Positions 25,286 to 36,145 of a stretch of DNA of 64,000 nucleotides are shown here, piece after piece. The position numbers were made by a program, and so were the translations under genes. Below the pieces are notes generated by a model. That model did no database searches. It saw only the letters and a program-made list of their open reading frames with translations, and had not been told where the DNA came from. The stretch is from assembly GCF_022376445.1 (NCBI RefSeq), contig NW_025954988.1, positions 186,001-250,000 of the forward strand. Reading direction: 5' to 3'. The stretch is from Fomitopsis serialis. Taxonomy: Eukaryota; Basidiomycota; Agaricomycetes; Polyporales; Fomitopsidaceae. Numbering within the stretch: the stretch's first letter is position 1; every line of letters begins with the position of its first letter.

Positions 25286-25653
25286 GACTTCACTGTGCGT
25301 GCTGTTGTGTGAGTAGTTGCTTTCGCTCGTCTCGGCTGAACGTGTGTGTATGCTAGTGCGGCAATTGCGTACAATATCTACTATTACACCATGCATCTTT
25401 GTGTGACCTTCACCGCATTGGCACGATGGTCCTTTGAAGATCATCCATGAGTGCATGAGCACTTGAGTGATTGCGAGCGAAGGTTATACAATCATGGCGA
25501 AGGCAAATGCAAGATCAACCGAGACGTTATGTATGACCCCTCGAAACGAACAATGTTGATACCCGTTGAAGACAGCACAAATCCTGAGCCGCACGGTGCC
25601 TCATCCACTACGGCGTAGCCTAGATAGAAATCCTCAAAAACAGCACCTCGTAC
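25286..25653. other. Short convergent intergenic region
   Basis: 368 bp between the stop codons of eIF3b (plus) and the DUF7918 gene (minus). It must contain both 3' ends. The sequence is more AT-rich than the flanking exons. No gene or structured element was seen. Confidence 0.5.
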
Positions 25654-27167
25654 TCAGTCATCTGTGAGGTCGATGGTAACCGCAGAAGAAGTAGCTATGC
25701 TCCTGTCCGCCTGCTCGCGCTTCACAGTACCTTCGCGAGCTCGACCAGCCTTTTTCGTCGCTAGGTCGCGTTCTGCGGCTTCTAACTGGGTGGTCACGTA
25801 GCGTACAATTTGCTGTCAGGTGTGACGGGGTTTGTAAGACGTCTCTGTGTTCTTCCTTGATGGCAGAATGGGACAAACCTCCTTCTCCGCCAGATCCCGT
25901 TTTGCATTGTCTAGTTGAGCACGCAGGTAACCGACGATCTGCTACGTGAGATGGGCCTGGCAGTAAGCGTCGTTAATATCGTTCACTGCACAGCCAGACT
26001 TACCTCTGCAGAGGCGACGTTGGCATTGTCTCGTTCTCGGTCGTGGCTGGCGATGTGAGGCTTGATGTCGTCGAGGTTTGGCTTCACGTCTTCCTCACGC
26101 GGATTGGCCGGACGCTGCCTCTTATTCGCTTGACTCGACTCGCCTGGACCTGCCTCTGCAGGCGCTCGTCTTTTGTCCGCACGTTTTGCTGGTGAGGATG
26201 GCCCTGCAATCGGCTGACTTTGCTGCAATAGGTGTGGCTGCTCGTCGGACGTTGACTCTGTACCGTTGTCATTGTTAGGCAAAGAATGTTGAGCGCTCGA
26301 GCTGGCCCGGGCAACGATGGCGTCGGGCTCCGGAGTTGGAGTTGAAGGAATGATACCTTGTGCCTTGAGAATCTCTGTCTCAATGTACGTTAGTAGATAG
26401 ATAGCACCCGGGCAAGATACATACCCAGTGGTCTATACATGAACCTGAAGGTGGCATATGGATTTTGTTTCTCATCTATGTAATCGCAGGTGGAGAACGT
26501 CGAATCGTCCGGCACAACATCTGCTAGCCTGGAAGGCGTGCTCAGTATGAATCCTTATTGTGAATAGTAGAGCTACCACTCACGAAATTCGGTGCAACCC
26601 AGCCTTCTTGCTGAGCTCATGAATGGGCTCATTGGCACCATCCCATCCATAGGCACTAGGTTCCTGTGCAACTCCCCGCCGTACGACGCGATAAATGCAT
26701 ATCTTGATTGAACCCAGATCTTGGATATCATGTACGACATTTTCGTCGTCTGTATCCCGTTTGAGGAGGTGAGTAGAGTAGAAATAATAATCGAACATAC
26801 CCGTGACTTGAACGTTTGCGAAGATATAACTTCTCTGCATGCCTCGGGCAACGGTGACCCCCTTTATTTCCGACCAGCTTCCTGGATCAACAAGGAGCCG
26901 GTCCCCATTTTCTCCGTCCATGTAGCAGTCAGCACTTACGATCTCATCCGACAGCCCATTATACACGTCGACTGAGAACGACTGTCAGTGGTCGAACGCC
27001 CATGAGACCTACGTCAGCTCGGGCGAAACAGAGTGGCGCACCTTGCCAGCCTCACTTGCAATATAACAGCTAATGAGACGTTCGTCCTGCTCGTCAACCG
27101 AATATTCGGGCACTCCATCCTCATCACCATCAGTGAGGATTTCGACCTTTATGTTACGGAGCTCCAT
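25654..27167 (-). CDS. DUF7918-type protein, possibly interrupted by an in-frame TGA
   Basis: Exons read from ATG 27167 (MELRNIKVEILTDGDEDG) through CYIASEAGK, SVDVYNGLSDEIV, QRSYIFANVQVT, DLGSIKICIYRV, DYIDEKQNPYATFRFMYRPL and EILKAQGIIPST. A charged, probable nuclear-localisation region (KRADKRRAP; NKRQRPANPREE) and a helical end follow. This order matches the fungal DUF7918 family (an N-terminal beta-rich domain ending in YRPL...QGIIP) as I recall it; no function is established. The last two coding exons repeat each other: QIVGYLRAQLDNAKRDLAEKE (21 codons, 25941-25879) and QIVRYVTTQLEAAERDLATK (from 25812), so an exon has been duplicated within the coiled coil. The end, TIDLTDD, resembles a SUMO-interaction motif. 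With the most natural splice after EAGK, the reading VSWAFDH is followed by TGA (26987-26985) and then in-frame QSFSVDVYNG. Confidence 0.68.
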
Positions 27168-27478
27168 AGACTCTGCAATGCAAACTTAGATGACCACGGA
27201 AGGCAGTGGGACGGCAGGCTCAGATAGGTGCGCGGTCAATGCGCGGTCCAGGAGCCTAAGTGGTCCAGGTTTTTCGACGGCGCGTTCAGCACGTGCTCGC
27301 GTTGGGACACCGACACGATCGACGCGTCGGGGTGAAGCTGAAGACCGTGAAGCGCCATCTTGGTCGCGGATTATGACGCACAGTGACGCACCGACCGCCG
27401 CTCTGCCACTCTGTCCCTGCTTTATATGCGGGATGTAGTCGAGCTGGATCGTTCAAAAGGGCGATCCCCACCATTCTG
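27168..27478. promoter_or_regulatory. Divergent promoter with CGACGCGTCG palindrome at 27320-27329
   Basis: 311 bp separate the start codons of the DUF7918 gene (minus) and the dehydrogenase gene (plus), so they share a promoter. The palindrome CGACGCGTCG at 27320-27329 contains ACGCGT, the MluI cell-cycle-box core bound by MBF-type factors in ascomycete yeasts. Two similar GTGACGCAC/ATGACGCAC elements lie at about 27373-27392. Binding by MBF here is an inference from the core only. Confidence 0.45.
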
Positions 27479-28666
27479 ATGCTTTCCGTCCTTCGTCTGC
27501 CCACTCGACTCGTACGTCTAGCTCTCTCCGCTCCGCTTGCATACAAGCCAATCCTACCTCGCTACACCTGTACTCGCTTCAGCACATTCACGCCTGTCAA
27601 GATGCCAGAGGGGAACCAGAAGTTTGCCATCAAGAACCTCTTCGATGTCCAGGGTTGGACCGTCGTCGTGACCGGCGGCGGCACAGGCATTGGCCTGATG
27701 ATCGCGCAGGCATTCGCGAACAACGGCGCGCGCGTGTACATCACTGGACGTCGCACGGACGTGCTCGAGACTACTGCAAAAGAATGGGGCTCGAAGCTGC
27801 TTCACCCTGAGGGCAGGATCATACCCATGCCGACTGACATCACGGACAAGAGCTCTATCCAGAACCTCGCGCGAGAGGTCGCGACGCATGAGGACCATGT
27901 CGACGTGCTCGTGAACAACGCAGGTATCGACGGGGACACGAGCACCATTGAAAAGGGCGACGAGAGCGCGGAGGCTCTGCAGGAGCAGCTCTGGAGCGAG
28001 GAGATGAAGATGTGGGAGGAGGTGTATCGCACGAACGTAATGGGGTACGCTGATATGTCGTGACTGGATGCTGCGACTGGGATATTAACCTCCGTGTGAC
28101 AGACATTTCTTCACGACCGTCGCGTTCTTGCCCCTTCTGTCTGCCGCGACGAAGCGTGGTGTTGGACACACAGGAAGCGTCATCAATATTTCGTCCATGT
28201 CAGGCATCACGCGAACGTCACAGCACCACATAGCATACAATACCTCCAAGGCCGCTGCCATCCAATTGAACACGCTCCTCGCGCAGGAAATGCGTCGTCC
28301 AGGTGTCAAGGTCCGCGTGAACTCTATCGCACCCGGCATATTCCCTAGCGAGATGTCCGGTGCGTATAATCAGCTCGCACTCGAACAACGAAATGACTGA
28401 ACGGGTGTGTTAGCCTCGGAATCGAACGCGCAAAACAAGTCGACGATCCCGACAGACGACTCGTACGGCAAGAAGAAAGGCATCCCTGCCGGACGGCCTG
28501 GCGGCGAGGAGGATATGGCACAAGCTGCGCTCTTCCTGGCGTGCAACCAATACATCTATGGTCAGGTAAGATATAATGGTGCAATCTGTCTGGAACTTGT
28601 TGAGCTGATTGCCGTTGTTCGTAGACCGTAACGGTCGACGGCGGATACCTCCTTGAGCATCCATAG
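27479..28666 (+). CDS. Short-chain dehydrogenase/reductase, probably organelle-targeted
   Basis: Four exons (27479-28044, 28103-28359, 28414-28565, 28625-28666) encode 338 aa in phase. After an Arg-rich, acid-free leader of about 40 residues (MLSVLRLPTRLVRLALSAPL) comes a Rossmann fold. It has the cofactor motif VVTGGGTGIG, NNAG, a serine before the active site (SVINISSMSG), the catalytic YNTSK (YxxxK), and the C-terminal VTVDGGYLL typical of classical SDRs. Classical SDRs catalyse NAD(P)(H)-dependent oxidation or reduction of alcohols, sugars or carbonyls; the substrate is unknown. The leader resembles a mitochondrial presequence. A downstream ATG at 27602 would give a cytosolic form lacking it, so dual targeting is possible. 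Confidence 0.9.
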
Positions 28667-28949
28667 GTAGGCAAGGAAGCAAGCGGGAATACCAAGTTGT
28701 AGTCAAATGCATGTGTATCACAGGAAATACGCACTGCAGTCCATATATACTGGCAGAGAGTATACGTACTGGGCCGGTGAAGTAGCTTCTACGTCTCACA
28801 CTTGAGTTTGACTGCGCAGAATCAAATCGAAGTGAGGTGCGGGGTAGGGTTAAGGTTAGGCGACGTCAGAGGCGCTGGTCCTCATTGAGCGAGGCTTGCG
28901 AGCGCCTTGGCCTTGCTCAGTCCGCAACGAGTTCCATCGGCGACTCACG

Positions 28950-29345
28950 ATGGCTGCTGAATCACCTCCCTCTCCCTCGCGGTCCAAGCCGTCGTCTCCT
29001 CCTCCTCCATACACGGAGGTCGCAGAGCCTGCGCTGCATGCGCAGTCGAGCATACCAATTGGCAGCCCGAACACTCCCATAGCTTCGCCATTCCCCACAC
29101 ATACCGTCTACGGCCCAACGCCCATCCAGCAACAGACACAGCTCCTGCCATATTACGACCCACGCTCTCCCTATGCCATGGCAGAGGCGAACAGCCGCGC
29201 GCGATGGAGATTCATCACTGCATTCCTCTGGGCCGTTGCATTGGTGGGATTGATGAGCTTCCTAACCGGATACGAGGTGTCCTTGCGCACGCGCGACATG
29301 CACCACGGAGGCTGGATGAGTGGCTCTGACCGTGCAGAGTGGTGA
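28950..29345 (+). CDS. Small Pro-rich single-pass membrane protein with a PPxY motif
   Basis: A single-exon ORF of 131 aa. The N-terminal half is Pro/Ser-rich and contains SPPPPYTEV, a PPxY motif of the kind bound by WW domains of Rsp5/NEDD4 ubiquitin ligases. One hydrophobic segment (RFITAFLWAVALVGLMSF, residues about 87-105) would span a membrane and leaves a short tail. Such PPxY-plus-one-TM proteins can act as ligase adaptors, but that is inference. I do not recognise the family. The reading frame is open and has protein-like composition. Confidence 0.6.
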   Translation: MAAESPPSPSRSKPSSPPPPYTEVAEPALHAQSSIPIGSPNTPIASPFPTHTVYGPTPIQQQTQLLPYYDPRSPYAMAEANSRARWRFITAFLWAVALVGLMSFLTGYEVSLRTRDMHHGGWMSGSDRAEW

Positions 29346-30953
29346 CTACTGAGGTGGGTCGCAGTGTCCAGGACTCACCGTCTGTGTGCCGACACTGACT
29401 GGGGTCGTTTCACCGCGCAGCGCGTGCCGGCGTGTGCACCAATGATTGATGTTTTGATTGACGACCGTCTGGACGAGCCTTCACGCACTGAATCCTGTTA
29501 TTCTATCACTTCTTTGTGTTCGTAGACACCGCGGGCATAGCATGCTTGACGTCGGATATCGCTCGTATGACGAGATATTGCAGGAAGAACATTACCATAC
29601 CCACTTGTAATCAGGTCATCTATCTGCGGAACGTGTACTTTATAATCGTTATATCTCGCCTTCTCGTACATAAGAAGGAGACCATCAGAGCCCAGAAACG
29701 GCGCATACAATCGATCCACGAACCGGGCGCACCGGCGGGCGGTCGGCAGGTGCACTTTTGGCAATTTCACGGTGAAGGACTGTCTCGTTCGCGTGGTCTG
29801 AGCTCCTTGGCCCGGGCCATGCTTCTCCGCTTTCTCTTTCTTTCTCTCTTCGACGACGACGACGACGGCGGCGGCATTCTCGATGTCCCCCTTACTTATG
29901 GTGTCTCTCTCTCGCTTGGTACTGCTGCTGCTGGCTGCTATGTATTGTTCCTCTCAATGTGCACGGTCCACAATAACGACGAGGTCGTCTACGCGCATAT
30001 AGCCGGGCCTGTGTTTGCCAAACAGGACGTCGTGGAGGGCAGAGGGTACAAAAGCGGACTACGAGGGGATGCAAACACCGGACATTGGTGAGCTCTGACT
30101 TTGCTCGCTGCGGACAATGGCGACGACGATGGGCCCCCAGTGGCCGGCCATTGTGCTGACTGACGCCCGCAGAGGGGCCGGCCACGTGGTCTGTGGTCCC
30201 TGTGGCCGTGCCGCCAGATAAGGTTAGGATTGGTACTTTTGAGTGCCATATAAGGTAAAGGGGTCCGTGCGTGGGAATGCGTGTCGCATTGGCAGGGAGC
30301 ATTTACACTCCGGGCGCATCCCGGCCGTCCGCCTTCTGACCCACCCCCTCGATCACCTCCTCCTCGTCGCCAGCCACAGCGAGCAGACCCTCGTCCTCGC
30401 CGTCGCCGACGTCTTCCTCGACTCTGCCACGCTTCCTACGTGCACTGCTCGCGCTCCTCTGCTCCTCTGCTCCCAACAACCCGCACCGCGCTCGCTGCGC
30501 TCCTGCTTTCCTCTCACGCGTCGCGCCGCTCGTCTCCGGCACGTCGCTCACCACCTAACCTACCGCGCCCAACTGCTCTAGTCGCCATCCGTCTGTATTT
30601 ATACCGACAACCCCACGCGTTTTGCCTGCTCCACCGTCCTCGTCGCCGCCCTGGCTGTTGATGTTCTGAACCCGCCTTTCTCTCGCACCGCCTTGTTACC
30701 GCCTCCTATATCGTCAAAGCACCTAAAGAGTACCATACTGTCGTCGCGTTTGCCCAGCCTGGCTTCATCGCATACCGCCCGCCCGCCGCTCTTCTCCACC
30801 GTGGCTTCTCATCCCTCCGGCGAGGAGTTCATCAACCGCTCTCTTCTAGACAGCGTCGACGCGCAGGCAGACGCAGAACCCATCTCGTCGTCCGATTCGG
30901 AAGCTACGGGTACATCCGGGAACGCGTTCGGCTCGCTGCCCAGCTCATCCTCC
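29346..30953. other. Long leader/promoter region of the Whi3-like gene
   Basis: 1.6 kb upstream of the first in-frame ATG of the Whi3-like gene. An open frame at 29516-30091 has no protein-like conservation that I can see and includes a (GAC)n(GGC)n trinucleotide run near 29855-29876. From about 30300 the strand is strongly pyrimidine-rich. From 30693 to 30953 the frame of the Whi3-like protein stays open without an ATG but with protein-like sequence (see findings). A two-codon upstream ORF (ATG TTC TGA) lies at 30661-30669. Confidence 0.5.
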
Positions 30954-33900
30954 ATGTCCATAGGTTCCCCCTCCGTTCCATACCATATCTCCATGCAATC
31001 ACAGCAACCCCCTCGTCCCGACTCGCCCAGCAGTAACATGACCATCCCCAATAACCTCAAATCCGCATCTCATCCCCTCGACCCCTACTCCTCTGCTGCA
31101 CAAAGTAACAATATCAGCCACTCGATGTATAACAGCATGAACAATCTCCACATTCCTCCCGACTACAACCCTCTAACTTCCGCGGAGCCCGATGCTCTTA
31201 ATCTCCAGGCCAAGCTGAACGGGTTCGGCCCAGGCCCGTTTAACAGCAGGTCATCCGTGTCGTTCAATCCCTTCCCTCCTCGCAACCGTCCCAGCAACGT
31301 TCCCTTCCGCGACACGTCAGCGGCATTCAACACTGTTGCGTACCAGCAGTCCGGGGACATGTTTGCGCAAAGCCAGCAAGCTCAGGCCTCCGCGTTCGGA
31401 TTCGACACGATGTCCCTTTCCGGTCGTGCACACGACTTCGCCACCGTGGGTGCTCAGAGCCCGTCGAGTTTGGGCGCTAACGGCACCACCCACAACAAGA
31501 TGTCTTTCTCGATGGATGGGTTCCGCCCGGGTCTGGAAAGTCTGCTGCAGTCGCAGCAGATGAACCAACAGACGTCTCTGTCTGGGTCGCTTCCTCTCCA
31601 GCAGCAGGGCTCACAGCAGCCGTTCCAGGGACCATACGGGAACGGTCTTTCCCATCTCTCACATGGACCGCCAGGCGCTCTCCCGTCGCATACGCAGTTC
31701 GGGCCTACACTCCCCACCAGTACCGCTGGCACTGGAGCGGCTGCTGGGCAAGGGGGTGCGCTCACGGGAGGTCCGGGGATGAATCATGTGAACGGGGCTG
31801 CCCAGAACCATCAGCAGGAAGAGATCTCCACCATCTTCGTTGTTGGCTTCCCAGAGGATATGCAGGTGAGTATCCAGTTTCGGGCATCACCTGCTTTGTT
31901 GTCACAGTTGGATCGCATCGACTCATTTGGTTCTACTGCAGGAACGTGAATTCCAGAACATGTTTACGTTCTCGGCTGGATTCGAGGCGGCGACACTCAA
32001 AATACCCAACAAAGAGTTCACCGCGTACGGAACGGGAACGAACGGTCCTTCGGGTCCCAATGCGCGCATGCAGTACCCAGGTTCCAATGACCCGTACAAC
32101 TTGGTGACCATGAACCAGGGTGGTGTCGTCGTCGACGGTGGTCGAGATGGTCAGACGACCTCGTGGCCTGCTGCCGCAGACGATAGCCATTTCATCCCGT
32201 CTAATCTGCCAGTGCAACCGCCCCGCAAGCAGATCATTGGCTTCGCGAAGTTCCGCAGTCGCCAGGAAGCACTGGAAGCACGTGACATTCTTCAGGGACG
32301 CCGTGTTGACATCGAGCGTGGCGCTGTGCTCAAGGCGGAAATGGCGAAGAAGAATTTGCACACGAAGCGAGGACCGGGCGTGCCGCCGGGTATGCCGATG
32401 AACAACAACTTCATGAACAACGCCGCCCCTCCTGTGCCTGAGAATCTGCGGGCTATTCTGGTCTGAATGGCCCTCCTGGTCTCGGTGCGAACACTGCCGT
32501 TGGTAACACCGAAGCGCTGGCTCAGCGCGATCGAGAGCTCGGCGCCCTCGGTGCCATGGGCATCACTGGTCTTGGGCAACGCCGAGAGCGCTTGGGCGAT
32601 AGGCGTGTCGAGGACGAGCGCGAGCGGCGCCGTTCAGACATGGGTCCAGTGGGATCTCTCGGTGCCATGGGCACTCGCGGCGCTCGCGAACGTGCAGAGG
32701 AAGATGAACGAGAACGCGAACGGAAGCGCAAGGAACACCTTCGTCTGCGCGACAACTCTGACGCGTTCGAGGCGTTCCATTCTGTGCCCCAGCAGATGGC
32801 GCGCCAGAGCGTGAACTCGCTGCTCTCCGCTGAAAACGGTATGATGCCGAATGGTTCTGGCTCGTCACTGCCGTCACCGCCGGCTATGTCAAGTGTCCCG
32901 TCTCAAGGCGACGGTATCAACGGTCTGAACAACGGGCCTTGGACCAGTCTCCGGGACGTCGGAGCTAGCGCTGCTTTGAGGAAGATGTCTGCGCCTGTCT
33001 TCTCGACGACGACCCTGCCTGCTCGTCCTTCGTCGCCGCCGCAATACTCCCCGCCAGCGATGTTTGACTACCCGGCGGTGCAGAATGGTAACGCGGGACC
33101 CGGCAATCACGGCGCCCCATTCTCGCCGCAGTCGAACTCGTCCTCGCTACCCGGCCATCCTTCCCTTCCTACTCGTCCAAGGCCATCATCGCCTGGTACC
33201 GAACAACCCTTGCAACAGCCAGGTGGCGCCATTGCAGGTGAGGCTGTCCCGTCTTCGCAGCCTCTCTCCAGTGCGTCGAGCGTCAGCAGCTCGCAGAACG
33301 GTCACGACGAAGAATTGTCGCATTCAGTGGCAGCCTTGGCTGTCAACACCGACTCGGGAATGACGTCGCCTCAGCTCCCCTCGCCTGCTTCTGGTGCAAG
33401 CTCAGGACGAAACCCTGGTGACCAGAATCCTCCGGTAAGTTAATCTGTTACTAGCTTGAACGGATTATATATCTGACCATCACGTGATAGATCAATACGC
33501 TTTACGTCGGGAACTTGCCCACCTCGACTGCAGGCGGTCTGCCACTCAATCATCTGGAGGACCGTCTCAGGGAGTTGTTCTCGAAGAGGCCTGGTTACCG
33601 CAAGCTTTGCTTCAGACAGAAGAGCAATGGGCCGATGTGCTTCGTTGAGGTGTGTCCCGTTTTCACGGGGAGATCGACGCGTTTACTCATCAATCGCAGT
33701 TTGAGGATGTCCACTATGCCACCAGGGCTCTTCAGGATCTTTATGGCAACACTCTCAGTGGCTTAGTGAAGGGCGGCGGGATCCGTCTTTCGTACAGCAA
33801 GAACCCATTGGGCGTGCGTACGCCAACGAGTGCTGGTGGCACGAATGGCTCAAGCATGCAGCAACAACAATCCTTTGCTGCGTCATTCAGCGAGGCTTTC

Positions 33901-34254
33901 GCTGCGCACAGACAGGCCGAGAGTGAAGGTGCCCGTCCACGTCGTGATACGTCCACGATGACCTCGCCGACGGCCTCTTATCATTATACGACATCTCCGC
34001 CTCCTCCGCGCTTCGTGTCCCCGCCACCTTCGGGGCCATTCTCGGCGCTGACGAGCCCCAACGGGACGTTCCCGAGAGCCAATTCTCAGGGGTTCGGCAT
34101 GGCTCCGGGGAGCACGAACATGTTTTCACCTTTCGGCATTTCACCCACGCATTCCACGATACCCGACCAATCCAATGCTGACGGCAACCCTGATTCCCTC
34201 TCGCACAACATCACTCCCACTACCCCCAACCTAGAGCCCAGTCGCGCAGGCTGA
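30954..34254 (+). CDS. WHI3: Whi3/Scw1-like RNA-binding protein with one apparent -1 frameshift
   Basis: Exons 30954-31865, 31942-33434, 33491-33649 and 33700-34254. A long Ser/Gln/Asn-rich N-terminus precedes a first RRM ([60 protein letters not shown]). A charged Arg/Glu region and a Pro/Ser linker follow, then a second RRM ([61 protein letters not shown]). This C-terminal RRM with SKNPLGVR is the hallmark of yeast Whi3/Whi4 and fission-yeast Scw1. These proteins bind G1-cyclin and polarity mRNAs and can form condensates. Exon 2 lies between phase-0 introns yet is 1493 nt (one short of a multiple of three). The frame slips at about 32446-32455, where [14 protein letters not shown] must continue as [10 protein letters not shown]. 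The true N-terminus may lie upstream of the ATG used here. Confidence 0.88.
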
Positions 34255-35150
34255 TTACTAGCTCAGTGTGCATGTATACAGTACTCATATGAACCTCACA
34301 CCCCTCACATCTCCTGTGCATATTTAGCCTCTGTTACAGCGCCGCTGACATTCGGTTCGGACTTCTTTCCACTTGCAATATCCTCGCAGCACGTTCTAGT
34401 TACGTCTCCTATTCGACCTTCGGCTCGGAACGAATTACGACTCGCCTCTTAATGTCTCTCTTTGTTTGTTCTCGCGCACTGTCAGACTGTTCCGGTACAT
34501 TAGCATTGCCTCCGTCGCTCTTGCATTATTTGCATACATGCTGTTTGGCTAGTCTCACCGGGGTTCATCGTGTTGATTCCCTTTTCGTACATCATATGTA
34601 TACTACTAAGTATTCTCCCAACTGTCTTATGCCTCTCGGACGAACATGAATGATAACTTCCATGATCACTGCGAGTCTGGCTTGAATAATGCAGCGATTT
34701 CATGCCTCTCGCAAGCTACACCACGGGGCGACCGTTGTATCGATTTGATATCTGGGCCGGTCGTTATTTGAGACGTCCGGTAACAACAGTGGCGTGGACT
34801 CGTTCAGGTACTGCATCGATATGGTCAGCCGGCGTCAGATCGCTGCCGCGCGCCAGCTCTGCTTGCGGTCGTTTGGATAAGGCATCGATATCCCTTGCTC
34901 AACATTCAATCGGTCCCGCTCTCACACTGCGCCAATACCGCAAGAACATGGACGCGTCCTGTGCTACTCAACGCGGGCTGCGTCTCTGTGCAGTCCGTCA
35001 CATGCCGATGGCTCCACCACTGTTCGAGGCAGGTTGTCGCTGTCCGTGGTCTGCTCGTCAGTCGGACACTGCCCTGCGAAGAAGACGTGCGTGTCAATGC
35101 CTTCGCTCCTAGCACAGATTTGATCTTCACCTTTTTTGATTAGCTTAACT
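34255..35150. other. Intergenic region, nothing assigned
   Basis: About 900 bp after the Whi3-like stop. The first 350 bp is T-rich and probably 3' UTR. Open frames on both strands between 34700 and 35150 have Arg/Ser/Cys-rich composition typical of non-coding readings. No tRNA-like cloverleaf or repeat was found. Confidence 0.45.
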
Positions 35151-35905
35151 ATGCTCGTCAACCACAACGATGATTACGAAGATTCACAACCCGGAGACTC
35201 CTCGTTATTAATGCGGCCGCGCAGCCCACGCCCGATCCGCCAGGTCGCAGTTCGTGCGCGAGCCGAAAACCGAACCGCGAGGTAAGTCTGTACGTCTGAG
35301 GTGCATCGGGATTGACGGAAGATACAATACATAGATTGTTTGGGGCGGGTGGAATACTCAACTCGCAGGAGACCGACTCGCAGGTAATTGGCGCCCTTTC
35401 GCATGCGCAAATGCAAGAACACAATGGTGTGTCCCTTCCACCACGACCGTCTTTGACATATGCTGATTTGTGCCTTTTGTCCAGTCCCCTCTACCCTGGA
35501 ACAACCAATAACTCATTGCGGCCGCGACTCTTTGCTTCCGCGCGGCGAGCATTGCTGTGCGTGTTGCGAGGAGCTTCGCGTCCTGCGTAGGCAACTCGAG
35601 CGTATCCGCGAGATCGTGAATGAGGGCCCTCCGGCAAACACTCGAGAGGACGATGCCTACTCCGATAACTCGGACATGTTCCTTTTGGATCCTGAGCAGC
35701 AATCACAGTCTGTACTCTCTCCGGAGGAGGCCAAGCAGCGCGGAATCGACACTTCACGGTATGACATTGCCTTATATTTGTATACAATTCACACTGAGTT
35801 CTAACTGTTCATAACCCTAGCAATCGCGGCATGAAACGGAAGCGCAAGAATGAGACTACGGACATCTACACCGGCTACAACGGCCTAGGCGTTAGGAGGT
35901 GGTAG
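35151..35905 (+). CDS. Small CxxC/coiled-coil protein of unknown function
   Basis: Four exons (35151-35281, 35335-35426, 35485-35758, 35821-35905) give 193 aa with all phases consistent. The protein starts MLVNHNDDYEDSQPGD and has an Arg/Pro-rich stretch. It then has a cysteine cluster and short coiled coil (GEHCCACCEELRVLRRQLER), an acidic segment with a Met-Phe-Leu-Leu-Asp core, and a basic end (GMKRKRKNETTD...RRW). The two adjacent CxxC-like pairs could bind a metal, but no known zinc-finger spacing fits. I do not recognise a family. The clean splice phases and codon pattern support a real gene. Confidence 0.62.
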
Positions 35906-36145
35906 AAGCGACGAGTAGCCAGTGTCTTTGATGTATACATAAGGCTTAGATGTTGCCCTTCCGGCATTGACTGCATATTGGAACAACACAGACTCTGTGG
36001 GCCAGTTGGCCTTGGCCCTGAGCAGCGTTGTGGCGCAGACGCGGGATGCGCGGACCTGGTGTGCCTGAGGCTCATTCTCGATTGCATTTGCATCTCTCTT
36101 CTTTCCTCTCCTCTGTGCTCTCTTCTGACGTCTTGTAAGAACCAA

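Noticed and set aside
29516..30091. 191-codon ORF upstream of the Whi3-like gene
   Set aside because: Composition is irregular and includes a trinucleotide repeat. No recognisable domain, splice context or codon pattern was seen; it is most likely a chance ORF.
18780..35905. A functional RNA-metabolism gene cluster (Nam8-like, eIF3b, Whi3-like)
   Set aside because: Unrelated genes intervene, each gene has its own promoter-sized gap, and such clustering is not known; proximity is probably chance.
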